A stretch of DNA of 64,000 nt from Candidatus Defluviibacillus avedoerensis (GTDB lineage: Bacteria > Pseudomonadota > Gammaproteobacteria > Burkholderiales > Burkholderiaceae_C). The stretch covers positions 99,269-163,268 of the forward strand of contig JADJBS010000004.1 in NCBI GenBank assembly GCA_016703665.1, in the 5' to 3' direction. The notes below the pieces were generated by a model. It was not told the origin of the DNA and did not search any database. It saw only the letters and a program-made list of their open reading frames with translations. The translations under genes were made by a program, and so were the position numbers. This document shows, piece after piece, positions 1 to 7,781 of the stretch. Position 1 is the stretch's first letter. Each line of letters opens with the position of its first letter.

Positions 1-510
1 TTGCACCGGTCTTTGCGTCAAACCTTGAAATCATTTCTGGCCGAACCAGGCAACGAGCTTCGAATGGATACGGCGTTCAGTGAGGTCATTCGCGCGTGTG
101 CGAACAGCAGACGACGGGGGCAAAAGGGCACCTGGATTGTTGGTGACATGATCAGCGCCTATGAAGCTCTTCATGCCGATGGGGTGGCGCACTCGATTGA
201 GATTTGGGCCAAGGGCCAGTTGACAGGAGGTTTGTATTGCCTGGGTGTTGGTGGCGCAGTCTTTGGCGAATCGATGTTTTCACGGGAAAGCAATGCATCC
301 AAACTAGCCTTGGCAGGATTGGTAGCGTTTTGTCGCCACAACCGTATCACTCACATCGATTGCCAGCAAAACACACATCACCTCGCATCATTGGGAGCCA
401 TGGAAATGAGCCGGACCGACTTTTTAGTCCATCTCAGAAAAGCGATTCTGACACCTTCACCAGACTGGTACTTTGATTCCGTATACTGGGATACTGTTTT
501 AAAACGCTGA
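1..510 (+). CDS. aat: Leucyl/phenylalanyl-tRNA--protein transferase, 5'-truncated by the window edge
   Basis: This is the C-terminal 169 residues of Aat, which transfers Leu or Phe from aminoacyl-tRNA to proteins with N-terminal Lys or Arg and so marks them for ClpS/ClpAP in the cytoplasm. The sequence shows the family core: GTWI, then EIW-KGQLTGGLYC-LGVGGAVFGESMFS and a C-terminal CQQNTHHLASLGA segment. Full-length Aat is about 230-250 residues, so roughly 60-80 N-terminal residues lie upstream of the window; the TTG at base 1 is only where the sequence begins. It is followed after 12 bases by bpt, the second N-end-rule transferase, a common pairing in Burkholderiales. Identification is secure; the true start is not visible. 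Confidence 0.93.
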   Translation: MHRSLRQTLKSFLAEPGNELRMDTAFSEVIRACANSRRRGQKGTWIVGDMISAYEALHADGVAHSIEIWAKGQLTGGLYCLGVGGAVFGESMFSRESNASKLALAGLVAFCRHNRITHIDCQQNTHHLASLGAMEMSRTDFLVHLRKAILTPSPDWYFDSVYWDTVLKR

Positions 511-522
511 TTCACTCAACCG

Positions 523-1278
523 GTGACGCACCTTAAAGACCTGCCCCTCCAGACATTGCAGTTTTATGCAACAGCGCCGTACGCCTGCAGTTACCTTACT
601 GCCAGGCAGGCTAGGTCACAGGTGGCCACACCCAGCCACCTGATTCACAACTCAGCCTATTCGGAGTTGGTGGAACAGGGCTTTCGTCGCAGTGGCATGT
701 TCACCTATCGCCCACTTTGCGATGATTGCCGCTCGTGTATTCCGCTCCGCATCATCGTGAACAGGTTTCAAGCAAACCGCAGCCAGTCAAGGGCCATGAA
801 GAGGCATGGAAATCTGGAAGTCAGGGTCCTTAAACTGTGTTTTGTGCCTGAGCACTATGAGCTTTATCTCAAGTACCAGGCGTCGCGGCATGCTGGTGGT
901 GGAATGGATCAGGACAGTATTGACCAATACACCCAGTTTCTGTTGCAAAGCCGCGTGAACTCCAGAATGGTTGAGTTCCGGGAACCTGCGTCAAGTATCG
1001 CTCCTGGCAAGTTGGTTATGGTTTCCATTCTGGATGTGCTGGACAAAGGCCTATCTGCTGTTTACACATTTTTTGTGCCGGGAGCAAGCAATAGCTACGG
1101 CACTTTCAGTGTGCTTTGGCAAATCGAACAGGCCAAACAATTGGCGCTCACCTATGTATACCTGGGCTACTGGATTCAGGAAAGCCCAAAAATGAATTAC
1201 AAGGCCCGCTTTGCACCTCACGAGTTGCTCGTGAACGGGCACTGGCAAAGCCCACAAAATGACCATGCGCAAGTCTGA
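523..1278 (+). CDS. bpt: Aspartate/glutamate leucyltransferase (bacterial Bpt)
   Basis: Bpt adds Leu to proteins starting with Asp or Glu, feeding the same Leu/N-degron pathway as Aat. The 251-residue product has the expected N-terminal ATE-type domain, with the Cys cluster at about residues 66-72 (CDDCRSC) and the upstream YACSYL segment, and a GNAT-like C-terminal half containing VSILDVLDKGLSAVYTFF and the KMNYKARFAP end block. Length matches the family (about 235-255). The start is GTG at 523, 12 bases after the aat stop, which fits translation from a shared aat-bpt message. Its end overlaps the next gene's start by 20 bases. Confidence in function is high from family resemblance. Confidence 0.93.
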   Translation: MTHLKDLPLQTLQFYATAPYACSYLTARQARSQVATPSHLIHNSAYSELVEQGFRRSGMFTYRPLCDDCRSCIPLRIIVNRFQANRSQSRAMKRHGNLEVRVLKLCFVPEHYELYLKYQASRHAGGGMDQDSIDQYTQFLLQSRVNSRMVEFREPASSIAPGKLVMVSILDVLDKGLSAVYTFFVPGASNSYGTFSVLWQIEQAKQLALTYVYLGYWIQESPKMNYKARFAPHELLVNGHWQSPQNDHAQV

Positions 1279-2063
1279 CCCCAATACACAATCCGTTCCC
1301 ACGATTCAGGTTATTGAGCGAATGTTCTCTGTCATGGACATCCTCGCCTCAAGGGAGGACCCTGTCTCACTGAAAGAAATCAGTGAGCGCACGGGATTGC
1401 ACCCGTCTACCACTCACCGAATCCTGAACGATTTGACAATCGGGCGATATGTCGACCGACCGGAGGCTGGCAATTACCGCCTGGGCATGCGTTTACTGGA
1501 GCTTGGTAACTTGGTCAAAGGCCGGCTGAACGCGCGTGACGCAGCGTTAGGTCCGATGCGTGAACTGCACAAGCTCATTCAGCAACCGGTCAATCTGAGC
1601 ATGCGCCAGGGCGACGAAATTGTTTACATTGAGCGCGCGTACAGTGAGCGCTCAGGCATGCAGGTAGTCAGAGCAATTGGTGGCCGGGCACCTTTACATT
1701 TGACATCTGTAGGCAAGCTCTTCCTGTCAGTTGACGATGTGCAACGGTTGCGCAGCTACGCGGCACGCACGGGATTGCCAGGACACACGAAGAACAGCAT
1801 TACCCAACTCACCCCTACTCGAGCGTGAATTGTCAAAGGTGCGTCAGTATGGTGTGGCACGGGACAACGAAGAACTTGAATTGGGCGTCAGATGCATGGC
1901 AGCCGGTGTGTACGACGACCAATCACGACTGGTTGCCGGTCTGTCAATTTCTGCCCCCGCAGATCGCCTCGATGAAAGCTGGCTACCTAAATTGCAGATC
2001 ACGGCAGCCCAAATTTCTGAAGCCTTGGGATTCAGGGCTGGCGCAAGCACTCCTGCCGTCTAA
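1259..2063 (+). pseudogene. IclR-family transcriptional regulator, interrupted by a +1 frameshift
   Basis: Frame one gives an N-terminal winged helix-turn-helix (about residues 12-75, SLKEISERTGLHPSTTHRIL) and the first part of the IclR effector domain up to NSITQL. It then runs into a stop at 1826-1828. The rest of the effector domain (LERELSKVRQYGVARDNEE ... MAAGVYDD ... LVAGLSISAP) continues in another frame to 2063. The frames join if one C is removed from the CCCC at 1812-1815, restoring ITQLTLLEREL. The whole reconstructed protein is about 267 residues, normal for IclR. IclR proteins bind promoter DNA and respond to small carbon metabolites; no target is evident here. The defect may be a sequencing error or a true null allele. 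Confidence 0.85.
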
Positions 2064-2124
2064 GATCCTGTGGATGGAATGGTTTGTAGCTCAGCAATTT
2101 AGGCAAAATGCGCACAGGTCGTTG

Positions 2125-3198
2125 TCAGCCTCCGCCAATCTGGCGGGAAGTGCCAGCGGCGTGAGAGGTTTCGACCCAATGCCGGACACGTTCAGCATCA
2201 CCTAATCGACTAAGCTTTCCAGCTGAATCCAAAAAGACCATGATTAATTTGCGACCTGCAATCTTTGCCTGCATAACCAAGCACTGACCTGCCTCAGAGA
2301 TATATCCGGTCTTTTGAATACCGATGTCCCAACTGGGATTTTTCACCAGACGATTAGTGTTGTTGTATTGCAAAACACGCTTCCCCACCTCCACCTGATG
2401 GCCAGGTGACGTCGACAACTCCCGAAGCACCGGGACGTTATAAGCAGCGCTGACCAAGGCTGCAAGATCCCTTGCGCTAGACTGATTTTTACTGGAAAGC
2501 CCGGTGGGCTCCACGTACTGAGTGTCCTTCATGCCAAGTGTCGCAGCCTTGCCATTCATCAATGTAACAAACTCGCTCATACCACCTGGATAAGTTCTGG
2601 CCAGAGCATGAGCAGCTCGGTTTTCGCTTGACATCAAGGCTAAATGCAACAACTCGCCACGGCTCAATGACGTGCCCACTTTGAGACGCGATCTGCTGCC
2701 TTTTTCAGTATCAACGTCGTCCTGCGTGATCATGATCATCTCGTCCATGGGCAGTTTGCCCTCGTTGACAATCATGCCGGTCATCAATTTAGTAAGTGAC
2801 GCAATTGGCAGCACGGCTTGGTCATTTTTTTTGAACAGGACTTCACGTGTGTCTTGATCAATAACAAAAGCAACACTTGATTTGAGGTCAAGCGCATCCT
2901 GTGAGGCATGTAAGCCTGCAATTTGGCCAAATGATGGTCTCGACGAAATCACTGTAACTGGTGCACGGGCTTTGACGATACGTTTGGGTACAGCCTTTGC
3001 TGCTGGCTTCGAAGCCCTGGGAGCTACCACCGACTTCTTAGCTGGGCCTGCTCCAGTTGCTTGGGATTTGGGTGCAGCATGACTGCGATCAGCAGCTGTT
3101 GCATCAGACTGAGCGCCATATGCCAAGACAAACACCAATAACGTAAGATTAACGGCGCGACATAGCAAAAAGAAAGAAGAGATCATCCGGCAATTCAT
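2125..3198 (-). CDS. pbpG: D-alanyl-D-alanine endopeptidase, PBP7/8 type (peptidase S11)
   Basis: This is a periplasmic low-molecular-weight penicillin-binding protein that cleaves D-Ala-meso-DAP cross-links in peptidoglycan. The three S11 motifs are all present: SLTK at about 134-137 (nucleophile Ser134), SEN at 191-193 and KTG at 296-298. An N-terminal hydrophobic stretch (about residues 7-29) looks like a signal peptide, followed by an Ala/Lys/Pro-rich linker to about residue 80. The catalytic domain ends near residue 345 without an obvious C-terminal amphipathic anchor, which fits PBP7 better than PBP5. It is transcribed alone on the minus strand, converging on the IclR gene. The symbol pbpG is by analogy with E. 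coli. Confidence 0.88.
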   Translation of the reverse strand: MNCRMISSFFLLCRAVNLTLLVFVLAYGAQSDATAADRSHAAPKSQATGAGPAKKSVVAPRASKPAAKAVPKRIVKARAPVTVISSRPSFGQIAGLHASQDALDLKSSVAFVIDQDTREVLFKKNDQAVLPIASLTKLMTGMIVNEGKLPMDEMIMITQDDVDTEKGSRSRLKVGTSLSRGELLHLALMSSENRAAHALARTYPGGMSEFVTLMNGKAATLGMKDTQYVEPTGLSSKNQSSARDLAALVSAAYNVPVLRELSTSPGHQVEVGKRVLQYNNTNRLVKNPSWDIGIQKTGYISEAGQCLVMQAKIAGRKLIMVFLDSAGKLSRLGDAERVRHWVETSHAAGTSRQIGGG

Positions 3199-3373
3199 TC
3201 AGGCGTCTCCGATAAAAACAGTGTCAGAGTGTATAGAAAAAATAAAAATTACACAATATCAATTACTTGCAAGGGTTTTTTAATTTCAAAATTAATAGCA
3301 AATCTTGACAATGCAGCTGATTGTAGTCGGCTGCACGTCAAAACGCAGGGAAATTAACCCGGGTGGTCACAAC

Positions 3374-4912
3374 TCAACCTTGTGCAGCTACCCGATCAGC
3401 TTTGCTGTGCAGCTTGTTGAGGGCACTGAGGTAGGCTTTGGCCGACGCGACCACGATGTCCGGGTCCGCGCCTACACCGTTCACCACCCGGCCACTGTTT
3501 TGCAAGCGAACAGTCACCTCACCCTGGCTTTCAGTGGAGCCGCTGATCGCATTCACCGAATACAAAACCATTTCTGCACCGCTTTTTACATGCGACTCAA
3601 TGGCTTTTAGTGAGGCATCCACGGGGCCATTGCCATCAGACTGACCTTTGAACTCTTTGCCGTCTACGGTGATCACAATGGTGGCTTCAGGGCGTTCACC
3701 CGTTTCACTGTGCTGCGACAGCGAAACAAAACCGTATTGCTCTTTATCGTGCGTCACGCTTTCTTCGCTGACCAGTGCAAGAATGTCTTCGTCAAATATT
3801 TCACTCTTGCGATCAGCCAGTTCCTTGAAACGTGTAAACGCAGCATTGATGTCGCCCTCGCTCTCCATCTGAACACCCAGATCCTGCAGGCGTTGCTTGA
3901 ACGCATTTCGACCGGAGAGCTTGCCCAGCACGATTTTGTTATTGCTCCAGCCCACATCTTCAGCGCGCATGATTTCATAGGTATCACGCGCTTTGAGCAC
4001 GCCGTCTTGGTGGATACCGCTGGCATGGGCAAACGCATTTGCACCGACCACAGCTTTGTTTGGTTGAACCACAAAACCGGTGGTCTGACTCACCATACGG
4101 CTGGCGGCCACGATATGCTGAGGGTCGATATTCATATCGAGTCCAAAGTAATCTCGGCGGGTCTTGACGGCCATGACAACCTCTTCCAAGCTGCAATTGC
4201 CAGCACGCTCACCCAGACCATTGATCGTGCACTCCACTTGACGTGCACCACCAATCTTGACACCGGCCAGCGAATTCGCCACAGCCATGCCGAGGTCGTT
4301 ATGACAATGCACTGACCAGATGGCTTTGTCTGAATTTGGAATACGCTCGCGCAGATTTTTGATGAAATGACCGTACAACTCAGGAATGGCATAGCCCACT
4401 GTGTCAGGCACATTGATCGTAGTTGCCCCCTCGGCAATTACCGCCTCCAGCACACGGCACAGAAAATCGGGGTCTGAACGGTACCCATCTTCCGGACTGA
4501 ACTCAATGTTGTCCATCAGGTTGCGCGCAAAGCGCGTCGCAAGCTTGGCCTGGTCAAACACCTGGTCGGGCGTCATCCGAAGCTTCTTTTCCATGTGCAA
4601 AGGGCTGGTTGCCAGGAACAGATGCAGACGCCCGGACTTGGCGGGCCTGAGCGCCTCCGCGGCGCGGGAAATATCGCGGTCATTTGCGCGTGCGAGTGAA
4701 CAAATGGTCGAATCCTTGATGGCTTCGGCAATCGCCTTGACGCATTCAAAATCACCATTGGAACTTGCCGCAAAACCAGCTTCAATCACATCCACCTTCA
4801 GACGTTCCAGTTGACGAGCAATGCGCAATTTTTCGTCCTTGGTCATAGACGCGCCGGGCGACTGTTCACCGTCTCGCAATGTGGTGTCAAAAATGATCAA
4901 TTTGTCGGTCAT
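3374..4912 (-). CDS. leuA: 2-isopropylmalate synthase
   Basis: LeuA condenses acetyl-CoA with 2-oxoisovalerate, the first committed step of leucine synthesis. The 512-residue product shows the DTTLRDGEQ motif at 9-17, HCHNDLG at 202-208 (metal-binding His residues), NGLGERAGN after it, and a C-terminal LeuA dimerisation/leucine-feedback domain from about residue 390. The ATG at 4912 has CTGGAG a few bases upstream. Only about 38 bases separate it from an intrinsic terminator, itself preceded by a Leu-rich leader ORF, so transcription attenuation by leucine supply is likely in addition to feedback inhibition. It lies downstream of ilvI-ilvH-ilvC-pssA on the same strand, the usual Burkholderiales order. 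Confidence 0.96.
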   Translation of the reverse strand: MTDKLIIFDTTLRDGEQSPGASMTKDEKLRIARQLERLKVDVIEAGFAASSNGDFECVKAIAEAIKDSTICSLARANDRDISRAAEALRPAKSGRLHLFLATSPLHMEKKLRMTPDQVFDQAKLATRFARNLMDNIEFSPEDGYRSDPDFLCRVLEAVIAEGATTINVPDTVGYAIPELYGHFIKNLRERIPNSDKAIWSVHCHNDLGMAVANSLAGVKIGGARQVECTINGLGERAGNCSLEEVVMAVKTRRDYFGLDMNIDPQHIVAASRMVSQTTGFVVQPNKAVVGANAFAHASGIHQDGVLKARDTYEIMRAEDVGWSNNKIVLGKLSGRNAFKQRLQDLGVQMESEGDINAAFTRFKELADRKSEIFDEDILALVSEESVTHDKEQYGFVSLSQHSETGERPEATIVITVDGKEFKGQSDGNGPVDASLKAIESHVKSGAEMVLYSVNAISGSTESQGEVTVRLQNSGRVVNGVGADPDIVVASAKAYLSALNKLHSKADRVAAQG

Positions 4913-4949
4913 TGTGGTACTCCAGAAAATGAAAACGCAATGCAGCCAG

Positions 4950-4991
4950 GAAAAACAAAACGGCCCGCTGCATGATGCTGGCGGGCCGTTT
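4950..4991 (-). terminator. Intrinsic terminator/attenuator in the leuA leader
   Basis: Read on the minus strand, an 11-bp GC-rich stem (AAACGGCCCGC ... GCGGGCCGTTT) with a roughly 12-base loop is followed by UUUUGUUUUU. It ends about 38 bases before the leuA start, leaving no room for a separate promoter, so leuA must be reached by read-through. The upstream leader ORF ends in the codons GCG GGC; that GCGGGC is complementary to GCCCGC in the terminator 5' arm, giving a possible competing antiterminator. The structure is seen directly; the regulatory mechanism is inferred. Confidence 0.75.
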
Positions 4992-5016
4992 GGGGTAAAT
5001 CGAAAGATGTACGCGC

Positions 5017-5127
5017 TCAGCCCGCTTTGTATAGCAGTAGAGCCAATAGCACGGCAGCGCCGTAAGCAGCAATTTCTGCTTTGGCGAGTGCACTGACAGC
5101 GGCGCGAACGGGATTAGAGGTCCTCAT
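5017..5127 (-). CDS. leuL: Putative leuA leader peptide (36 aa, Leu-rich)
   Basis: A 36-codon ORF lies between pssA and leuA on the leuA strand. Its product begins MRTSNPVRAA and ends VLLALLLYKAG. Five of six codons at 27-32 are Leu, written CTA TTG GCT CTA CTG CTA, so three are CTA, which should be rare in a GC-rich genome. The ORF ends 26 bases before the terminator stem. This is the architecture of a ribosome-stalling leader peptide. The Shine-Dalgarno is weak. An alternative is a real small single-helix membrane protein, since residues 21-33 (AYGAAVLLALLLY) are hydrophobic enough to span a membrane. The symbol is given by analogy only. Confidence 0.55.
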   Translation of the reverse strand: MRTSNPVRAAVSALAKAEIAAYGAAVLLALLLYKAG

Positions 5128-5157
5128 GGCGATCACTTTAGCACAAGTTCTCACGCA

Positions 5158-5979
5158 TCAGTGCAAGCCTCGCTCATCAGGTTCATCGGTTGAGGTGCTG
5201 ATGACACTGGTTTGCAAACCCTTGGTCTTACGCCAAGCGTAAACGACATAGCCGCTCAAGCCATAAATCACAAACAAACCAAAGAGCACGGTGGGTGGAT
5301 GGATATTAATGACAGCGATTCCCAACGCGATCATGACGATGACAGCAAACGGCACACTTTTCTTCATGTGCATGTCCTTGAAGCTGTAAAACGGCACATT
5401 GGTCACCATGGTCAACCCAGAAAATAGAGTGAATGCAAACATCGGCCATGCCACGTCTGCACCTTTGATTTGAGGGTCCAATTCCACCATCAACCAAAGA
5501 AAACCCATCACCAGCGCTGCTGCAGCGGGCGAAGGCAAGCCCTGAAAGTAGCGCTTGTCGACCACACTGGTATTGACGTTGAACCGGGCGAGCCGCAAGG
5601 CTGCACATGCGCAATAGACAAAGGCAGCGATCCATCCCCAACGCCCCAGGCCTCTCAGTGACCATTCATAGGCAATCAATGCTGGCGCCGCCCCAAAAGA
5701 AACCATGTCTGAGAGCGAGTCCATCTGTTCGCCGAATGCACTTTGCGTGTTTGTCATGCGGGCCACACGACCATCCAGACTGTCGAGAATCATGGCGCAG
5801 AAAACGCCAACAGCTGCTTGATCGAAGCGACCATTCATCGCCATCACGATGGCATAAAACCCGCCAAACAAGGCTGCTAGCGTAAAAAGGTTGGGCAGCA
5901 CATAGATGCCCTTGCGAGGCTTGCGAATCGTCACCAACTCACTGTGTTCACTGTCTGATTCGGGTCCGTCTTGCATCAC
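5158..5979 (-). CDS. pssA: CDP-diacylglycerol--serine O-phosphatidyltransferase
   Basis: PssA makes phosphatidylserine from CDP-diacylglycerol and serine in the inner membrane, the precursor of phosphatidylethanolamine. The product has the CDP-alcohol phosphotransferase signature D69-G-x2-A-R74-x8-G83-x3-D87-x3-D91 exactly, and about seven to eight hydrophobic segments. It is of the integral-membrane (Bacillus-like) type rather than the E. coli PLD type. At 273 residues it is within the family range. GTG at 5979 and ATG at 5976 are adjacent possible starts; ATG is preferred. It sits between ilvC and leuA, a lipid gene embedded in an amino-acid block as seen in other Burkholderiales. Confidence 0.92.
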   Translation of the reverse strand: MMQDGPESDSEHSELVTIRKPRKGIYVLPNLFTLAALFGGFYAIVMAMNGRFDQAAVGVFCAMILDSLDGRVARMTNTQSAFGEQMDSLSDMVSFGAAPALIAYEWSLRGLGRWGWIAAFVYCACAALRLARFNVNTSVVDKRYFQGLPSPAAAALVMGFLWLMVELDPQIKGADVAWPMFAFTLFSGLTMVTNVPFYSFKDMHMKKSVPFAVIVMIALGIAVINIHPPTVLFGLFVIYGLSGYVVYAWRKTKGLQTSVISTSTDEPDERGLH

Positions 5980-6040
5980 TTGTAGCTCACCGTGAAAACA
6001 TGCAGTTTAAGCCAAGGACGACCCGCCCCGATCTTCCATT

Positions 6041-6070
6041 GAAAAAGGCCACCGAAGTGGCCTTTCAAAC
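6041..6070 (-). terminator. Intrinsic terminator of the ilv operon (after ilvC)
   Basis: On the minus strand, AAAGGCCAC-UUCG-GUGGCCUUU forms a 9-bp stem closed by a UUCG tetraloop and followed by U residues. It lies 17 bases after the ilvC stop, so it should end ilvC transcripts before pssA. Confidence 0.85.
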
Positions 6071-6086
6071 TGTTTCGCCTGGGCGA

Positions 6087-7100
6087 TCAGTTGCGGGTCT
6101 GGTCAACCAGCTTGTTCTTGGCAATCCAGGGCATCATGGCGCGAAGCTTTGCACCCACAACCTCAATCTGGTGCTCAGCCGTCAGGCGACGGCGTGCAGT
6201 CATGCTGGGGTAGCCTGTGCGACCTTCCAGAATGAACATCTTGGCATATTCACCATTCTGAATGCGCTTCAATGCGTTTCGCATGGCTTCACGCGACTGG
6301 GCATTGATCACTTCAGGGCCGGTCACGTACTCGCCATATTCAGCGTTGTTGGAGATTGAGTAGTTCATGTTGGCGATACCGCCTTCATAAATCAGGTCAA
6401 CAATCAACTTGAGTTCGTGCAGGCACTCAAAATAAGCCATTTCTGGTGCGTAGCCAGCTTCAACAAGGGTTTCATAACCCATCTTCACGAGTTCACCCGC
6501 ACCGCCGCACAGTACGGCCTGTTCGCCGAACAGGTCAGTCTCGGTTTCTTCCTTGAAGTTGGTTTCAATGATGCCGGCCTTGCCGCCACCATTGGCCATG
6601 GCGTAAGACAGGGCCAAATCGCGGGCCTTGCCAGACTTGTCCTGATGCACGGCTACCAAGTGAGGCACACCGCCACCTTGGGTGTAAGTGTTCCGTACAG
6701 TGTGACCAGGGGCCTTGGGCGCGACCATCCATACATCCAGGTCAGCACGTGGCACAACCTGGTTGTAATGCACGTTGAAGCCGTGGGCAAATGCCAGAGA
6801 AGCGCCTTGCTTCAGGGACGATTCAATTTCTTTGTAGACAGTGGCGATGTTTTCGTCAGGCAACAAAATCATCACCACGTCGGCGGAGGCCACTGCGTCG
6901 TTAACTTCAGCCACCGTCAGGCCAGCTTTGGCCACTTTGTCCCAGGAAGCGCCGCCTTTGCGCAAACCCACGACGACTTTGACGCCGCTGTCGTTCAGGT
7001 TTTGTGCGTGTGCATGACCTTGACTACCGTAACCAATGATGGCCACTGTCTTGCCTTTGATCAGGCTCAGATCGCAGTCTTTATCGTAAAAAACTTTCAT
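6087..7100 (-). CDS. ilvC: Ketol-acid reductoisomerase (class I, NADP)
   Basis: IlvC isomerises and reduces acetolactate or acetohydroxybutyrate, the second shared step of Val, Leu and Ile synthesis. The 337-residue length is that of the short class I enzyme. Visible are the Rossmann GYGSQGHAHAQNL at 23-35, the PDE segment after VMILLP, HGFNVHY, APKAPGHTVR, and the C-terminal metal-binding region with ETDLFGEQAVLCGG and FECLHELKLIVDL. It starts 50 bases after ilvH and ends at a strong terminator, so ilvH-ilvC are likely co-transcribed. Confidence 0.97.
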   Translation of the reverse strand: MKVFYDKDCDLSLIKGKTVAIIGYGSQGHAHAQNLNDSGVKVVVGLRKGGASWDKVAKAGLTVAEVNDAVASADVVMILLPDENIATVYKEIESSLKQGASLAFAHGFNVHYNQVVPRADLDVWMVAPKAPGHTVRNTYTQGGGVPHLVAVHQDKSGKARDLALSYAMANGGGKAGIIETNFKEETETDLFGEQAVLCGGAGELVKMGYETLVEAGYAPEMAYFECLHELKLIVDLIYEGGIANMNYSISNNAEYGEYVTGPEVINAQSREAMRNALKRIQNGEYAKMFILEGRTGYPSMTARRRLTAEHQIEVVGAKLRAMMPWIAKNKLVDQTRN

Positions 7101-7150
7101 GGTATCTCCGTAAGAATAGAGTTGGGTTGGGTGAAAAAAGAACTGCGCTT

Positions 7151-7642
7151 TCAGACACGCAGAATACGTTCGCCACGTCCGATGCCGCTGGCACCGGTAC
7201 GCACGGTTTCCAGGATGGCGCTGCGTTCGATTGCTTCCAGGAAAGCATCGTTCTTGCTTTGGTCGCCAGTCAGCTCAATGGTGTAGCTCTTGTCGGTCAC
7301 GTCAATGATGCGCCCTCGGAAGATGTCCACCATGCGCTTCATTTCTTCGCGCTCTTTGCCGACGGCACGCACCTTCACCATCATGAGTTCACGCTCGGTA
7401 TAGGCACCTTCGGTCAGGTCCACCACTTTGACCACTTCAATCAGGCGGTTCAGGTGCTTGGTTATCTGCTCGATGACGTCATCCGACCCTGTGGTCTGGA
7501 TGGTCATGCGCGACAGGCTAGGGTCTTCGGTGGGCGCTACCGTCAGCGATTCAATGTTGTAACCACGGGCAGAAAACAAGCCCACAACTCGGGACAAGGC
7601 ACCGGGCTCGTTTTCGAGCAGGACAGCAATAATGTGTTTCAT
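7151..7642 (-). CDS. ilvH: Acetolactate synthase small (regulatory) subunit
   Basis: IlvH binds valine and controls the catalytic subunit IlvI encoded just upstream. The 163-residue protein has the N-terminal ACT domain (residues 4-75, HIIAVLLENEPGALSRVVGLF with the RGYNIESLTV segment) and the C-terminal ALS small-subunit domain. Length is typical. A strong terminator hairpin sits between ilvI and ilvH, so part of its transcription is either read-through or from a separate start in the 139-base gap. Confidence 0.96.
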   Translation of the reverse strand: MKHIIAVLLENEPGALSRVVGLFSARGYNIESLTVAPTEDPSLSRMTIQTTGSDDVIEQITKHLNRLIEVVKVVDLTEGAYTERELMMVKVRAVGKEREEMKRMVDIFRGRIIDVTDKSYTIELTGDQSKNDAFLEAIERSAILETVRTGASGIGRGERILRV

Positions 7643-7734
7643 AGGGTTAGATTCCTCTTTTCACCGCCCTCCCCCTGCACCGGTAAGTGCAAGGCTTGGC
7701 AGGCAATAGATTCGTCAAATTGATATCAAATAAA

Positions 7735-7772
7735 TAGCAAAAAAACCTTGATGAATAAGCCATCAAGGTTTG
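7735..7772 (-). terminator. Intrinsic terminator between ilvI and ilvH
   Basis: On the minus strand, AACCTTGATG-GCTTATT-CATCAAGGTT is a perfect 10-bp stem with a 7-base loop followed by seven T residues in all, 8-10 bases after the ilvI stop. It splits two subunits of one enzyme. A TTGACG about 35 bases further on could serve as a -35 element for ilvH, but no good -10 was found. Confidence 0.8.
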
Positions 7773-7781
7773 TTGAGTAAG

